In this document: piece by piece, positions 38,798-50,786 of the stretch
How positions within the stretch are numbered: position 1 is the stretch's first letter
Layout of the letters: each line of letters opens with the position of its first letter
Origin: Phlebopus portentosus
Taxonomy: Eukaryota; Basidiomycota; Agaricomycetes; Boletales; Boletinellaceae
Assembly (NCBI GenBank): GCA_037892935.1
Contig: JAYXKI010000010.1
Span: 434,001 to 498,000, forward strand
Direction: 5' to 3'
DNA length: 64,000 nucleotides
Notes under the pieces: generated by a model
Database searches by the model: none
What the model was told of the DNA's origin: nothing
The model's input: the letters and a program-made list of their open reading frames with translations, nothing else
Translations under genes and position numbers: made by a program

Positions 38798-41376
38798 TTA
38801 TACGACGTTCACCGCGTGCCTGCCGCGCTCTACGCGACTCTGTGAGCGAGCCCTGCGAGCACGGAGATCTGCCATCAGTTGCGTTGTCTGTGGGGAAAGC
38901 TCCGAGGATGAACCCTGACCAGGCTCGAGCAAGCGCAGCGACTGGCTTCGGTTTGATGTTTGAGGTGCTTTAACTTCATCATGCACATGTTTGTTGGTGG
39001 GCGTACTAACGAGCGTCAAGGTAGCCGCTCCTTTACGCGAATGTCAGTCCCACATAGCGCTATTTATGAAGGAGAAACGACATACGCGTCAAGCCGAGGT
39101 CGATAGTAGCTCCTCTCCGCCGTGTGACAATTTTATTAACCTTCTCTTTCACACTCGTCTCCGTATGCATATGCTTTTGCAACTGCTGGGTTCTGGCATC
39201 CAGGCTTGCGGCAAACCTCTCAAAGGACGTGCGCTCAAGGCAGTCACCCTCCTGACCAGCATTCGCATTTGTCACTTCGCCAAATGCAGCACGCTCTGAA
39301 TCGCGGCCGTCATGTCGACGTCGAGCAAAGCTCACTTTCTTGAACCGCGCAACCTTCGAAGGATGCGGCGTAGAGGTCGCGGCAAGCATTTGTTGGTCAA
39401 GAAGCTTTGCGCGCGCAGCGTCTCTCCTCTTCTCCTTCTCCCGTTCCCTCTCGAGCTGTAAGGTCGAGAGTGCTGCCGTACTCCCGATCGGCGGTCTCTG
39501 CATGGTCGCATACCCACTCATTGTAGAAGGTAAGGTAGAGGTGGAAGCATTTCTTGAGGCGTGGAGCATCACGGCACCTGTAGCTTGGCTGCATGTGTTG
39601 CTTCGATGTCGAGAACCGATGAGCGGAGCAGGACTGACAGCACGAAGTGTTACTTGGGATGAAGAGGTAGGTACGGGATCGAGGTCGAATCCTAATCGAT
39701 GGGAAGGTGCTGATTTCGGATGACGTTGCGCGGAACTATCAGGTAAGCCTAATGAAGGGGACGGAGATCTGACACGCGAAAGTGCAGTCGACCTGACAGT
39801 CAATCCGTTGTTAATCGCAGATCCAGCACGATTATCTGAAAGCACTGTATCATCGTCCATGTCAGATGTTAATATCGTGGACCCTTGAAGAGGCTCCTGT
39901 GATTTACGTCGATCTCGTCTCTCGCCAATGAAGTTGAATATCTGAGATGCGCGATGCGAAGGTTTACGTAGAATCTTGCTGCCCATAGTCCGATCTTGGG
40001 AGTCGACAGTCGCCCTACTCTTCCTCCGCTCTCGCCCCGTGATATCAACCGTTGAGAGCTCTTTCTCCTTACCATTGTTCTTGTCCCCAGAGCTTCGGTA
40101 AGGACCGAGATACGGACCTGGTCGGTCATCAGACTCTGCACTCGTCGTTGAAGTGGCAACGCTCAGCTCAACGACCAGTGACGAGAAACCATCATTCTTC
40201 ACTTGACCAGTAACTGTCGATGCACTCGGGTCTCTCGCCAGTCCTGGAGCGGGAGTAGTTACAACACGGTCTAACTCGGCGTCATTGAAAGTAGACGTGG
40301 CTGGAGAGTCGAGAGGTGGAGTATCAGTGGATGAGAAACTTGATATGCTGGCATTGCTAATACTATTGTCGCTCCCCATTTCGCCCTGTTTACTATACGC
40401 CAAAAACATCCGTATGAGTGTGCGTGGATTGAAATGGAAGAACTGGAAGGAACCTACGCGATACATGATTCGGCCCACTTTAGATCCGCTCCGTCGCAGC
40501 CGAGAAGCTCGCTGAAGGTGCTTTTCCTACGACTTCTCCTTGCTCTCACCCTCCTTCGTGGTGGTGCAGGCGTGGTCGTAAAGGCATTCTCTGCTATTCG
40601 GCCATGATCATCGTACAGTTGTACGAGACTCGCCACGGAGGGATCTTGTCTTAAACACTTCAGCCTGCTTGCATCCCGCGGAGTGACGGGGACTTTTCGT
40701 GGATCAAATAGAGCTGGAGTCGACGTTGACGCGTCGTTGGCTACGTCATCGGGCGCAGTCAATGTAGCGAGGAGATTGGGTGTACTTGTGTAGGCAACTC
40801 CGGGTCGTCGGGGTGTAATCGGCGGATAAGCGTTGGGGAAGACTGTGGCTGAGAGCTGTTGCCTCTTGTGGACGGTGACGCGGTAAGATCCTCTGGTCTG
40901 CACACTTCCTGAGAGCGTTGGCGTAATCGTAAGCGAGGACGTGGACTGTGAAGAGACGGAGTTGATTGGATGGGCTGTGAAATCAAGATGGGCTTAGATA
41001 AACATCTGATAAAAAGATTTGCGCTTGGACACGTACGCAAGGGAGGGAGAGTTGCATAGTTTGCTTCTTCTACCACCTTGTAGTTGGCAGAGGCGGAGCG
41101 AAGAAGGCGGGAAACGGCCGCGTCGGTATCGGCGTCGGGATCAGCGTTGATAACTCCGTCTACGCCTGGGTTGCGACCCTTCGCGCCGACTTTCGGGCGC
41201 TTCGAGCGGAACGCGGCATGCTCGTCAATACCCCTCTGCCAGACTTGTAAATTGTCTTCTTCATTTCCCGGCTTGTTTAACGGCTGTGGCCGCCTATTAT
41301 TTTCTTGATCGTTGCGTGTCGCTGCTTTGCTCTGTTTATGACGGAGAGAGAAAAATCGTTTAAGAAAAAATCCCAT
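38798..41376 (-). CDS. large disordered Ser/Arg-rich hypothetical protein
   Basis: Not recognised. The ATG at 41374-41376 opens MGFFLKRFFSLRHKQSK. Four exons join in frame: the first ends at about 41036, the second runs from about 40979 to 40461, the third from about 40393 to 39085, and the last from about 39026 to stop 38798. The product is about 770 aa and mostly low complexity: Ser/Thr/Pro/Arg stretches, several RRKS-type basophilic kinase sites (RRRKST, RRDRRKSQ) and one coiled-coil segment (LQLEREREKEKRRDAARAKLL, then ARFKKVSFARRR; about 39330-39470). A second helical part around FERFAASLDARTQQLQKHM follows. A cortical or signalling adaptor would fit, but there is no direct evidence. Confidence 0.7.
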
Positions 41377-42308
41377 CCACGGACGGACTGAGATGTGACG
41401 TTGTGAAGTTTTGCCGGGGTGAGTTGATGTTGATGATGACGACGGGCGCGGAGTCGGTCGGGTGCGTTGAGATTGGTTGGAAAAATGGATGACTCGACCT
41501 CTGCCCGTGAAAATATATTACTTGACTGCGGGTGCGGGTATTAAGTGAGTAATAGTTGCGGTATACGTGAAACGTTTAGCGCCCCAAGCGACGGACGCGC
41601 TCGCGTAACCCTTCCAGAATTTCAACCACAATCACGTGAGGGCGTATCCAAGCGCTCAAAAAAAAAAGAAGAAAAAAGAAAAGAAAAAAGCAGTCCTCAC
41701 TTGGACACGGACAAGGGACACTGGCAGGTGACGTTTTCAGAGCAAGGCAAGCACTCGTATATATATCCTCAGACATACAGGGGAAATGCTAAAACGTACG
41801 TCATCACAAGCTATTTGGCTTTGAAAATGCACTGCGCACGAGGCTTATGACGGATAATTCATTATGAACGGGCATTGTGGAGGTTGTCTAGCCGATTATG
41901 ACTCAAATGAAGAGATGGAAATCGAAGACGTCGCGCCTTTTATCCGCATTGAACTCCGGCTTAACGTAAATCAATCAATACTTCTATCTATCACCTCCAA
42001 GTCAACTGTAGACCTCAGGGCGGACGTGTCGAATCTCGAGAGCTCTTGAGGAAAATCAAGTTTCTTGAAAGAAATTTTTGTCCTTGCGCTCTGAACTATC
42101 TGACGCAACGACGTAAAATTTTGTCATGGAGTGTTCCAGGAACCAAGATGTGGACTGTCAAATGTAAAAGGGAGACTAATCCCTATAACGTTGCGTAGTG
42201 AGGAGGGGAGCGTACTTTCATGTATTAAACAATGAGATGCGTGATTAGATTATTCTAAGATGGAGTACCTGAGATGTGTTACTTTTGCTTCTTTTTCTGA
42301 GAATCCCT
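41377..42308. other. intergenic
   Basis: About 930 bp between two minus-strand genes. It includes an A-rich tract at 41657-41690 and probably the promoter of the 41376 gene. No gene seen. Confidence 0.5.
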
Positions 42309-44173
42309 CTACAAGTACGCTCGCGCCGATCTACGTGCCATCTATTAAATCGGAAAAATGCCGTCAGTACAATCTCGAAGACATCGACCAAAGGAGAAAC
42401 AGAAGCTCACCTCAACAACTTTCCACCCTCCAGTCAACTCATCGGAAAGTTCCTCCTCCACACGAGTCAGGACAGCAGCATATGTACATTGCTCGACCTT
42501 GTTCTCCGCACCAACAATCACCTCGCCAGTCTTGGCGTTCCGGAACAAAAGTACCTCCTGCGTCGCGAAGGTAATTACGAACACAGGAATCTCCTGCCCG
42601 TTATTGTCCAGCATCTTAGCGCTCGCGATGTCGACTTGTCGAATATCAAGCACTTTGCTGTCGCTGATGAGCCCTTGTCGGATGTACTGCTCCATCGTGG
42701 CCCATAGGAGATTATATGTCTAAGTGGCGAGACAAGTGAGAAAGATGCTATGAGACATGAAACATGACAAGAATGAAAGTGCGTACCGCCTCTCCGCACC
42801 ACTTTCTCAATGATTCACGGTCCGCACTGAGATATGCGTCTACTACCTCAGGTACGATGTACTCCCTCAACTCCCGCTCGAAGCTCTCACGGTCGAACAT
42901 AGGATCTAATATTCTCATTTGCTTCACGACTTGCGCGTACTCGTTCTCTTCGAACCACGAGCCGATTGTGGACGTTACAGAGCGTATGGAAGACACGACC
43001 GGATGTTCTGACTCGTCGTAAGATTGACGCAATTCTACGAGCCGTCGTAAAACGGGATTAGTCTGCTTCAGCTGGTTCCATCGCTCTTGTCGAGGAGAGT
43101 CCTTGTGCAATACCATGGCCGAACCGGCTCTAAGGATTTAAAGTAAAAACGATACTTGAATATCTGATAACGGTCAAATATGGTATTGTTAAGACGTACT
43201 CAGAATCAGCCGCTACACGGCCCCTTGCAGCAATACCTCCCTTCTTTCCTGCCTTCGCCAAACGCATCGCGCGCCGCTTCCGTCTTGCTTCCTTCTCCTC
43301 ATAGCCAGCATGTTTCGCCGATCCGCTATCATCTAACGCATCCATGACCGTTTCCGCAAGAACTTTGTAAGCCTCGGTATTCCGGATAGGCTCCGTCGTC
43401 GATGCAATTTTTGCGGATACCGCGGAGGATGCTCGGCTTATCTAAGTTCGTGTACCAGTTCAAATCAGTATAAATAGAAGAGACAGGCGCAACAACTGTG
43501 GAACACACCGCTCGCATTAAGTCCGACTCCTCCATACTTTTCAGCGCTTCGCTTACTGCATCCCCAACCTTCACCCCTTGTTTGCGCAGCTCTTCTGCGG
43601 CAGCACGTAGCTTTGGGTTCTCTTTTATACTTGAGACGAGCTATTTTGGAGAAGGAAACACACAAATTAGTAACCCGGTAATCAACGATAGAAAAATAGC
43701 TCAAAAGTGTCAGAACAGAAAGTGCTAGTAAAGAATGTAAAACTTGAAGAAAAGGATCTCACCCTAGCACGTTCATATGCCGCCCTTGCACGCTTCATGG
43801 CCTCTGAGTCCTGCAGTTTATCCACGTCACCCTGCAATTGCTTCACATTCGCTTGTAAATCGCGATTCTTTTGCAGCTCTTCCTTCAATGTGTCCACAAA
43901 TGTCTGAAAAGGCGATTTGGGTATCTCGTCCCTCCTACCCGCGCTTGCATGAAATTTTCTATTGCTCCCATTTAAGAATGCGGACGACGAAGCATTTGAT
44001 CGCGAGTTTAATGATGAATGTAAGCCCGAGTTTGACCCAGCTGTGCGGGTCTTTATGCGAAAAGGAACTGGGCGAGCAGAACCGGTAGAAAGAGCGGCTC
44101 TTTGAGCACAGCGACGGGAAGATGCAAATGAGCGGGTGTTTGAGGTGACTTTGCGAAGGTTGCGAGGCAGCAT
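42309..44173 (-). CDS. TIM44: mitochondrial import motor subunit Tim44
   Basis: Peripheral inner-membrane protein that anchors mtHsp70 to the TIM23 channel. The ATG at 44171-44173 gives a basic, Ser/Arg-rich presequence (MLPRNLRKVTSNTRSFASSRR). A coiled-coil region follows (FVDTLKEELQKNRDLQANVKQLQ), then the KAAEELRKQGVKVGDAVSEALKSMEESD segment. The C-terminal Tim44-like domain has NPVLRRLVELRQSYDESEHP, RILDPMFDRESFERELREYIVPEVVDAYL and IPVFVITFATQEV. The last short exon after an intron at about 42341-42411 encodes MARRSARAYL, ending at 42309. Introns were also read at about 43635-43760, 43441-43508, 43142-43199 and 42718-42786. Confidence 0.94.
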
Positions 44174-44706
44174 GGCTCTTCTAAATTGATGTATAGAGCA
44201 AGTTAGTTTGAAGTGACGAAGCCAGCGGAACGCAGAGTAAAAATCCGTCTCACGTGCCGCTCTGTGGTCGCCGATCAGATCACGCGCCTTTTACAATTAA
44301 ACACTTTTACGATGACGATCGACGCCCTGGCATCTTCAAGATTACGGTCAGCACTTCTCATTTCTCATGCATCCTCTGACTGACTGCAGAATTAAAGAGA
44401 TTTCTTTTACAAATTGAGTATTTGTACTTTAACGCGCTCAGTTCGTTCTCAGCATTCTTAATTCTCATATTTGATGAGTGGTTATTTCCAAAACACCACT
44501 CGTATGAGTACAAAAAGACACGCCAGAAGATTTATCTCAGAACAAATGTACTCACTAAATTGCGCAGCGCAAATAATACAATCAAAACTTTTTAATGCTT
44601 TCCAACGAGAAGTGAGTTCGCGTGCAAAGTGATGAAGAATTATAGTCCTTTGCTGGTCCTATCCGAGGACAAAGCTGAAAATAGACACGCGGGTGCGGAC
44701 TGGTTT
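44174..44706. other. intergenic
   Basis: About 530 bp upstream of TIM44. AT-rich, no gene seen. Confidence 0.5.
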
Positions 44707-44965
44707 TCAAGGAGCTTCAGTAGCGGTCCTCTGGATCAGCGGATGCCAACAAATGCCATAGCTATTAGCGTTCACTCGAAGCCTTCCCGCGCATACATCA
44801 GTGTGGTGTTCATTCGAAGGGATCCACAAGACCCGTCGAGCTCGAGTTCCAACAAGAAGTTCGCCGGAGTTTTCCTGTCCAAAAAAGAAAGAAAATGTTA
44901 TGAAAAATGACAGGCGATAGTGCACCTGTTGTACCGTGGATAGGCAGCTTCATATCGGACGCCAT
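44707..44965 (-). CDS. possible small protein, two exons
   Basis: The ATG at 44963-44965 reads MASDMKLPIHGTTG, then a 50-nt intron with a T-rich tract before TTGGACAG, then an exon with GELLVGTRARRVLWIP and a His/Cys-containing end at stop 44707 (about 69 aa). The donor (GTGCAC) is weak. No family recognised; it could be chance. Confidence 0.3.
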
Positions 44966-45134
44966 TGTCAAGCGAGTGAAATACGAATCACGGTGATGGT
45001 CAATGTCCACGTTGATGTTTACAGTTGTTTGTCGTCTGGCATCAAATACATGTAAGTTGGCTAGATCACGTCATCATCTTCAAGACGCCTGCTCTACTTG
45101 AGCCATTTGCACTGCCTACCATCGTTATTCTCAC

Positions 45135-45908
45135 ATGCTGAGTCGTGTTCTGCTCTCACGTAGTGTACGAGCATCAGCAATCTTTCCCTCTCTTTCTCTC
45201 TTTCTATCCAGGCAATCTCGGTCTCAGTCTCAATCTCAGTCCAGAGCCATGTCAGAAGATACAAGTGCGCCAGCAGCCGTACCTCCGAAGAGCAGCACGA
45301 AGCCAGACTCGGAATGGAGAGCAGTCTTGTCTCCCGAGCAAGTCAGTTACATTGCACATAGGTCGGGTACTTGAGATTCTCATGTTGACTGCGATCACAG
45401 TTTAGAATCCTCCGCCAAAAGGATACGGAGAGGCCTGGGACGGGCAAGTTTGACAAGCACTTCGAGAGCGGGGTGTATACGTGCGGAGCCTGCGACGCAC
45501 CCTTGTATGTTAGCAAGACCAAGTTCAACAGCGGGTGCGGATGGCCCGCGTTCTTCGACGGTCTGTCTTCTTTTCACAGCTCCTCATCAAACAATTATGA
45601 CATGTTTACACTATCCATTCTACTGTCTTACGGACAACAGCAATCCCGGGAGCAGTGGAAAGACATGAAGACAGGTCTCTAGGCACGATCCGTACAGAGA
45701 TTACGTGTGCTGCATGCGGTGGTCACCTTGGACATGTCTTCAAAGGGGAGGGATTCAGTACCCCAAGTACGTTTCAGTGACTATATGCGCGAATTATGAT
45801 GAGTAGACTAATCGCGTGGCGTGATTTTTCTCAGCGGATGAACGACACTGCGTCAACTCTATTTCTTTGACCTTTAAGGGGGAGGATGGAAAAGTCGAGC
45901 AGGGTTGA
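45135..45908 (+). CDS. methionine-R-sulfoxide reductase MsrB
   Basis: Repairs oxidised methionine (R epimer). The ATG at 45135 gives a Ser/Arg-rich leader that looks mitochondrial; a second ATG at 45250 (MSEDTSAPA) would give a cytosolic form. The MsrB core is complete: [29 protein letters not shown] (first CxxC), [30 protein letters not shown] (second CxxC) and RHCVNSISL with the catalytic Cys. Introns fall at about 45341-45403, 45560-45642 and 45770-45834; the stop is at 45906-45908. Two CxxC pairs are the zinc site of this family. Confidence 0.94.
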
Positions 45909-46172
45909 GTGGATATGATTTGGTCGTGTAGCCTTAGTCGTTGTGCATCTGGATGCCACTTGTCAGTAATGTTGTAGCCTGTAGTCGATAATGGAATAAT
46001 CTCGTTTCAAAGTCCAAGTTCGAAGAAAACTGGTAAATGAAAAGGCTTTTATACATCGATTTTGTGTTCAAGTTATTCAACGAAGGGGCATTAAAGGAGC
46101 GAAGAACGAAAAGCGTAGCATTTGTGGTAGGTATTCGACGCCGTGGATAGATGGTGTATTGAGAAGAGCTGA

Positions 46173-46880
46173 TTAGAGGTTCTCCATAGACTGAACAAGT
46201 TCGTCGAGCTCGGCTTGTGCCTTCCTGAACTTCTCTTGCGAGGCCTGCAATAGAGTTGGATAAGCGATGGGAACATATATGAAATGCACGAAACAGGAGT
46301 AACGGACGCACTTCGTATTTCTGCTCCCATTCCAAGATCTCCCGCTGGAGGTTCTGAGTCTGGCGCTCAAAGTGATCTGCTTTGATATCTACTTGTCGCA
46401 GTCTGCGAGACAGAAATTACCATATCAGTATCCCATACATAAAGAGCAACATCTACGAATCGCGAAATGTACGCACTTCTCCATTGTCTCCTTAGCGTTC
46501 CGCTCCGCGGCATCCAGTTCATCTTCAAGGAGCTGAATCTTCCTCTGTAAACCTTCATTTGTCGTCTTGCTCTGTTCTCCCTCCTCCTTTGCAGCCTTAG
46601 CCTCTGCGAGCTTCGCCTCTGTCGCTTCGAGCTGCGCATCTAACACACCTAGCTTGTGATTCAGCGATGTGATCTCCTGGTCTTTCTCCAGTATAATCTG
46701 CTCGTATTTCTTGTTCTTCGCCTCCGCTACCTCCGCACGTTCTGTAGCCGCGTCAGCTTCGGCGCGCAGGGTTTGAAGGCGCTGCGCAAATAGAAATAGA
46801 TGCGAAATGAGCGCGTCGATCGATACATCGTATTATTGCTATTCGGGCAAGATGCTCACCTCCTTGATTCTGTCTGTCAT
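46173..46880 (-). CDS. tropomyosin
   Basis: Coiled-coil dimer that stabilises formin-made actin cables and contractile rings. The ATG at 46878-46880 starts a micro-exon (MTDRIKE) followed by RLQTLRAEADAATERAEVAEAKNK and continuous heptads through EDELDAAERNAKETMEK, then LRQVDIKADHFERQTQNL and a C-terminus ending ELDELVQSMENL at stop 46173-46175. Total is about 160 residues, the usual size of fungal tropomyosins (about 161 in fission yeast Cdc8). No Pro occurs in the helix. Four exons. Confidence 0.95.
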
Positions 46881-47881
46881 ATTGAGTTAAAATCGTACGA
46901 TAAGAGATGGACTGAAGAGACGAAGGTATGTGAGGTGAAGTGACTGGCCAGAAGTTGGTAAAGGGCGGCGCGTCGCTTGTTGTTGCAGCTTGACATTTCC
47001 GTATCTGGGTCCGTGATTTGATTAGTAATCGGCGATTGCCGAGGAACCCGTAAATGTCGCCACGGCCGAGTCAAGACTTGCTTGTTACCTTACTCAGATC
47101 ATTTTGGTCTTACTCGCTATCTCCAGTCACTATACGACAACAAAGACGCGTAAGTCACGACGAATACGAAGCTCGTAGCTTTCTAAGTTGCATAACCAGT
47201 GGCGGAAGTGCGACACCAGCTTTCTGATCACAAACGACCCATGCAATGGAACCTGTACCTCAGGACGGTGCGTCTTACTATCAAAATTTCCTGTGAAATC
47301 GATCTGAATGACTGCTCGATTCCCAGAACTTCCTATTCTTGAATCACTCATAAAGTGAGTTGTCTTATTTTTGTTCACGTGTTCTACAGGACGCAGTGGA
47401 GCAGATGTTCTTGCGCAACCCTTGATTCGTATTGCAGTTATGCGCTCTCTACCGTAGCCCGACCTGTATGCTCATCGATTGTAATATAGCATCCGGAATC
47501 GCTTAACCGTTCTGAAAAAAGACCGGGGGGACTTCATCAAAACCTCTGATGTCTTAAATCTGTACCACCAGACTGTCAAGCAAGGTGTGTGGCTTGCATG
47601 TCCGGAATTTGTAAGACTCGCATATACTCACACGCATTTTTCGTTTCAGTTACGAAACTGAACGATGTGCGCGAGGAGCAGCCGTCCCACAAGAATCGCG
47701 TCGACACGACACTGTCGGACGTATTTAGCTTGCTTTCGCTCTTCTTTCTCACAATAGGAAAGACGAAGGAATGTCCGGCGACTTACTGCCAGATATCTAC
47801 TATCCGCGTCGGTCTTATATCGGTCTGGTCTATGTGTTTGTTGGCTGATTTATTTACGAACTCTAGCGACTGCTGGATCAC
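46881..47881. other. intergenic, divergent promoters
   Basis: About 1 kb between the starts of tropomyosin (minus) and the UPF0662 gene (plus). The right end may hold upstream coding exons of the latter (RLLDH directly precedes its first ATG after a CTCTAG acceptor). Confidence 0.5.
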
Positions 47882-49377
47882 ATGAATGAGTCGGCAGTAT
47901 ATAACGAATCGGATCTCGACCCATTTCAAAAACGACTGGACGAACTCCGGGACATCGTTCGCAGCGACAAGGAGAGTGGAAAGCACCCTCCAGCCATGAC
48001 GAAACTCTTGGATAGGCAATTGAAGGAATGCGGTATGTTTATTGCCAGCTCTCTCTGTCATGTCGGACTTATTCAAGACCTTTATTCTTAGATGACATAG
48101 TAACCTCTCTAAAGGAGTCGCTTTCGGAACTTTCCGTCGAGTTGGTACCTACACACGAACGCCTTGTGACTCTCCGACGGCAACTTGTCGCGCTTGCAGC
48201 GAAGGATTCGTTTTCGAAATCTGAGCTGAAGCCAATCCAGGAGGAGCTTCGAAAAGTTGACTCGTTGAGTAGCATGCCATTATTACGTCCCATCTTTCTT
48301 AACATTCGCGTCATTTTCTTTCTGCTTTCAGAAAACGCGTGGATGGAAAGTTCCTTGGTCCAGGCGGCTCTTCCGTCCCCAAGTCACAAGCAATCCTTTC
48401 GGCCCTGTTGGAAGAATGCTTTGAGATCGTGCAAGAGATTAAAGCTCGTGAGGACACCAAGAATGTACCCTTCGGGCTCAAGCCTGTGTATGATCGCCTT
48501 AGCGAGATGCGTGCTGAGTTAGAAAACTTAGTCCTTACACGGCGGTGGAGTTTGCGCGAGACGGATCTGTGGAACTACACTATCAGTCTGCAGGAAATTG
48601 ATAAGATGCGCGTAGATGGGAAATTCGTAGACGCCGAGGGGAACAAGCCTGCTGGACAATATGTAGGTCTAAGCGAAGTCTGGCCTTATGAAAGCGATAC
48701 AATTGCTAAACTGTATCTACGTAACAGGTCCTTCTGTATCTGTTGAGACGATGCTATGGTCTCATTTATCGTCTCCTTTCGTCAAGCGAGCCTGTATCGG
48801 AAGAGTTAATGCCAATTGTATGCCAGCTCTTTTTCCTAACACACCTTAATAGCGCTAACTTAATTTGACACACAGGCAAACAAACTTTCTACAGTGAAGA
48901 AGTGTCTTAATGAGGTGCTCAAATACGGCGGACCATTTAATCCGCGGGACCTCTACCCAGTTAGTCCATCATTCCTTCCCTCTCATGTCCCCTGGTGTAT
49001 CAAAAATACTGTTTTCTGACTTTTATTTAAACAGTACCAGCTCGCTCTCTTCCAAATTGATTCCATGCGGAAGGACGGAAAGTTCATTAGTGTCGATGGA
49101 GGCATCCCGGAGGGCCAGGGCGTTGTTATGGCACATCTAAACGAGTGTCATGAGCTCCTAGAGATGGTGAGCGCTCTTCTCGCTGTGCTCTCGTTTCCCG
49201 GTCCATTCATAATCGTCTTTTCGTTTCCTATGTTGCGTATCCGGCTTTCTGACCATTGTCTAATAGCTAAAAGAAGCAATGAATGACCCCGATGACGACA
49301 CCGAAGATGGCGAAGATATCGAGGATGGTGAAGATGGGGTTATCATTGACGATGACGACGAAGAGGACGAGGACTAG
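47882..49377 (+). CDS. UPF0662 / DUF2408 family protein
   Basis: Fungal family of unknown molecular function. Reads MNESAVYNESDLDPFQKRLDELRDIV, then SLKESLSELSVELVPTHERLVTLRRQLVALA, VDGKFLGPGGSSVPKSQAILSALLEECFEIVQEI, PVYDRLSEMRAELENLVLTRRW, IDKMRVDGKFVD, NEVLKYGGPFNPRDLYPYQLALFQIDSMRKDGKF and a very acidic tail (about 49280-49377). The twice-occurring xxMRxDGKF is characteristic. Introns were read at about 48034-48092, 48269-48331, 48664-48728, 48818-48876, 48959-49035 and 49168-49267. Relatives usually have residues before MNE; here RLLDH precedes it in frame after an AG, so one or more 5' exons are probably missing from this model. Confidence 0.87.
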
Positions 49378-49783
49378 CTCTTGGACTGAAAATTTTCGAA
49401 AGAAAGCCCTCGACTCTCTGGGATTTATGTGCGAGTAACCAGAACCGATTCCGTCTTAAGGTTGGCCCCGTCTATAGGTTGGACCCGTGTGCAATTGATC
49501 TCCACTGAGGTATTATAGCTTGGCTGCTTGGTTATGCTTATCATGTCCACTTACTTGTTAATGCAGTCGCTGGTCAGTACTATCCCATGTGGACCAGCGG
49601 TTGTCCGAAAAATTCAACCCTGTAGCTCATTCAGATTGGGTACATTGTAATGATTGATATAGTTGAGAAATATAGAGATAAACTTATTATAGTAGGGCTT
49701 GATAGTAACCACGCCTCTAGAAGAAACGCTACATAAGAGGAAAACCAGAATCTAAGGGCATATCCAAATCCGCCTCACCGCAT
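49378..49783. other. tail-to-tail intergenic region
   Basis: Between the stops of the UPF0662 gene (plus) and heme lyase (minus); shared 3' UTR space of about 400 bp. Confidence 0.5.
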
Positions 49784-50786
49784 CTACGAACTCGTTCCAC
49801 CGGATCTCCTCTCGTTAATGCCACCACCGGCATTCTGATTCGCCTTCCAAGTAGTCCACGCTTCCTCCGTAGCAACAGCAATGCGATCTTTGGCATTCCC
49901 GAAGTTATCTAGTGCTGGGCGTACGTCGAGCGAGAAACAGGGGGAACCGTCGGGCTCGGGAGGGGCGCTGTAATAGTCTATAACGTAGCGCACTTCTTCG
50001 CCAGTGGAATGCCGTTTGACTATCCAGTCATGTCTGTCGAAAGGCGGTTCAGCGCTAAATAAAGGCGAAAAAAAAGTAACAATGTGAACATGTTTGCCAA
50101 GGGATGTAAGAAAAGCAGACAGACTTGAATCGAGTCGGCAAGAGCCAGCCTGCGAAGAGAAAGAATCGGGCTTTTGGCGAGAGTTCGCCTGGTCGACCTT
50201 TGAATCGTGCCAATTCGACAGTAGCAGCCCTACATAGGTCAACAGAAGCGAACAATCAGATATCAACTCCTGGACAAATAGTTTACCGAACGCACTCGTC
50301 ATGCCTCTTCTCCCACCTCAACACCTCATCCCACGCCCGCTCGTTCAAGAAGTTATGTATCGCAACCATCATCTCAACGTGCTCCTCAGGCGTTTCCATC
50401 CCTTTTCGCAACAGCGCATGATGAAACTGCTGCGGAGAAGGATACTCCCAAACTCCGCCACCTTCTTGTCCGGGACGAGGGATAGAAGAAAGGGTGCGAT
50501 CCGTTGGTAGAGCGGCATCCTGGCCGAGCGCGGTGGATTGAGGCAGGGACGGCATCTGGTTGAGCGGGTTAATTTCGGCATTTGAGTCGTGTACGACGGG
50601 ACATTTTGCCGGTCTTTGCGAGTCTGTTGATTGAGCAGAAGAGGAAGGGTTATGTACGACAGGACATTTTGCGGGTGTAGAGACTGAAGGAGGCTGAGAT
50701 GACTGAGCGTGCATAGGACACCCTGATGGCGGCGACGCCTGTTGTTGAGATGCGACTGCTGTCGGCTGAGACGCTGTTTGACCCAT
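49784..50786 (-). CDS. holocytochrome c synthase (cytochrome c heme lyase)
   Basis: Attaches heme covalently to cytochrome c in the mitochondrial intermembrane space. The ATG at 50784-50786 reads MGQTASQ. Three Cys-Pro heme-binding motifs follow: GCPMH and two copies of AKCPVVH (about 50590-50730). The core has VWEYPSPQQFHHALLRKG, HNFLNERAWDEVLRWE, LARFKGRPGELSPKARFF, PFDRHDWIVKR (about 50010-50045, with the conserved His) and EVRYVIDYYSAP, then a C-terminus ending GGTSS at 49784. Introns are at about 50228-50292 and 50057-50124. The in-frame region upstream of the ATG also encodes a CP dipeptide, so a longer N-terminus is possible. I cannot say whether it serves cytochrome c, c1 or both. Confidence 0.93.
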
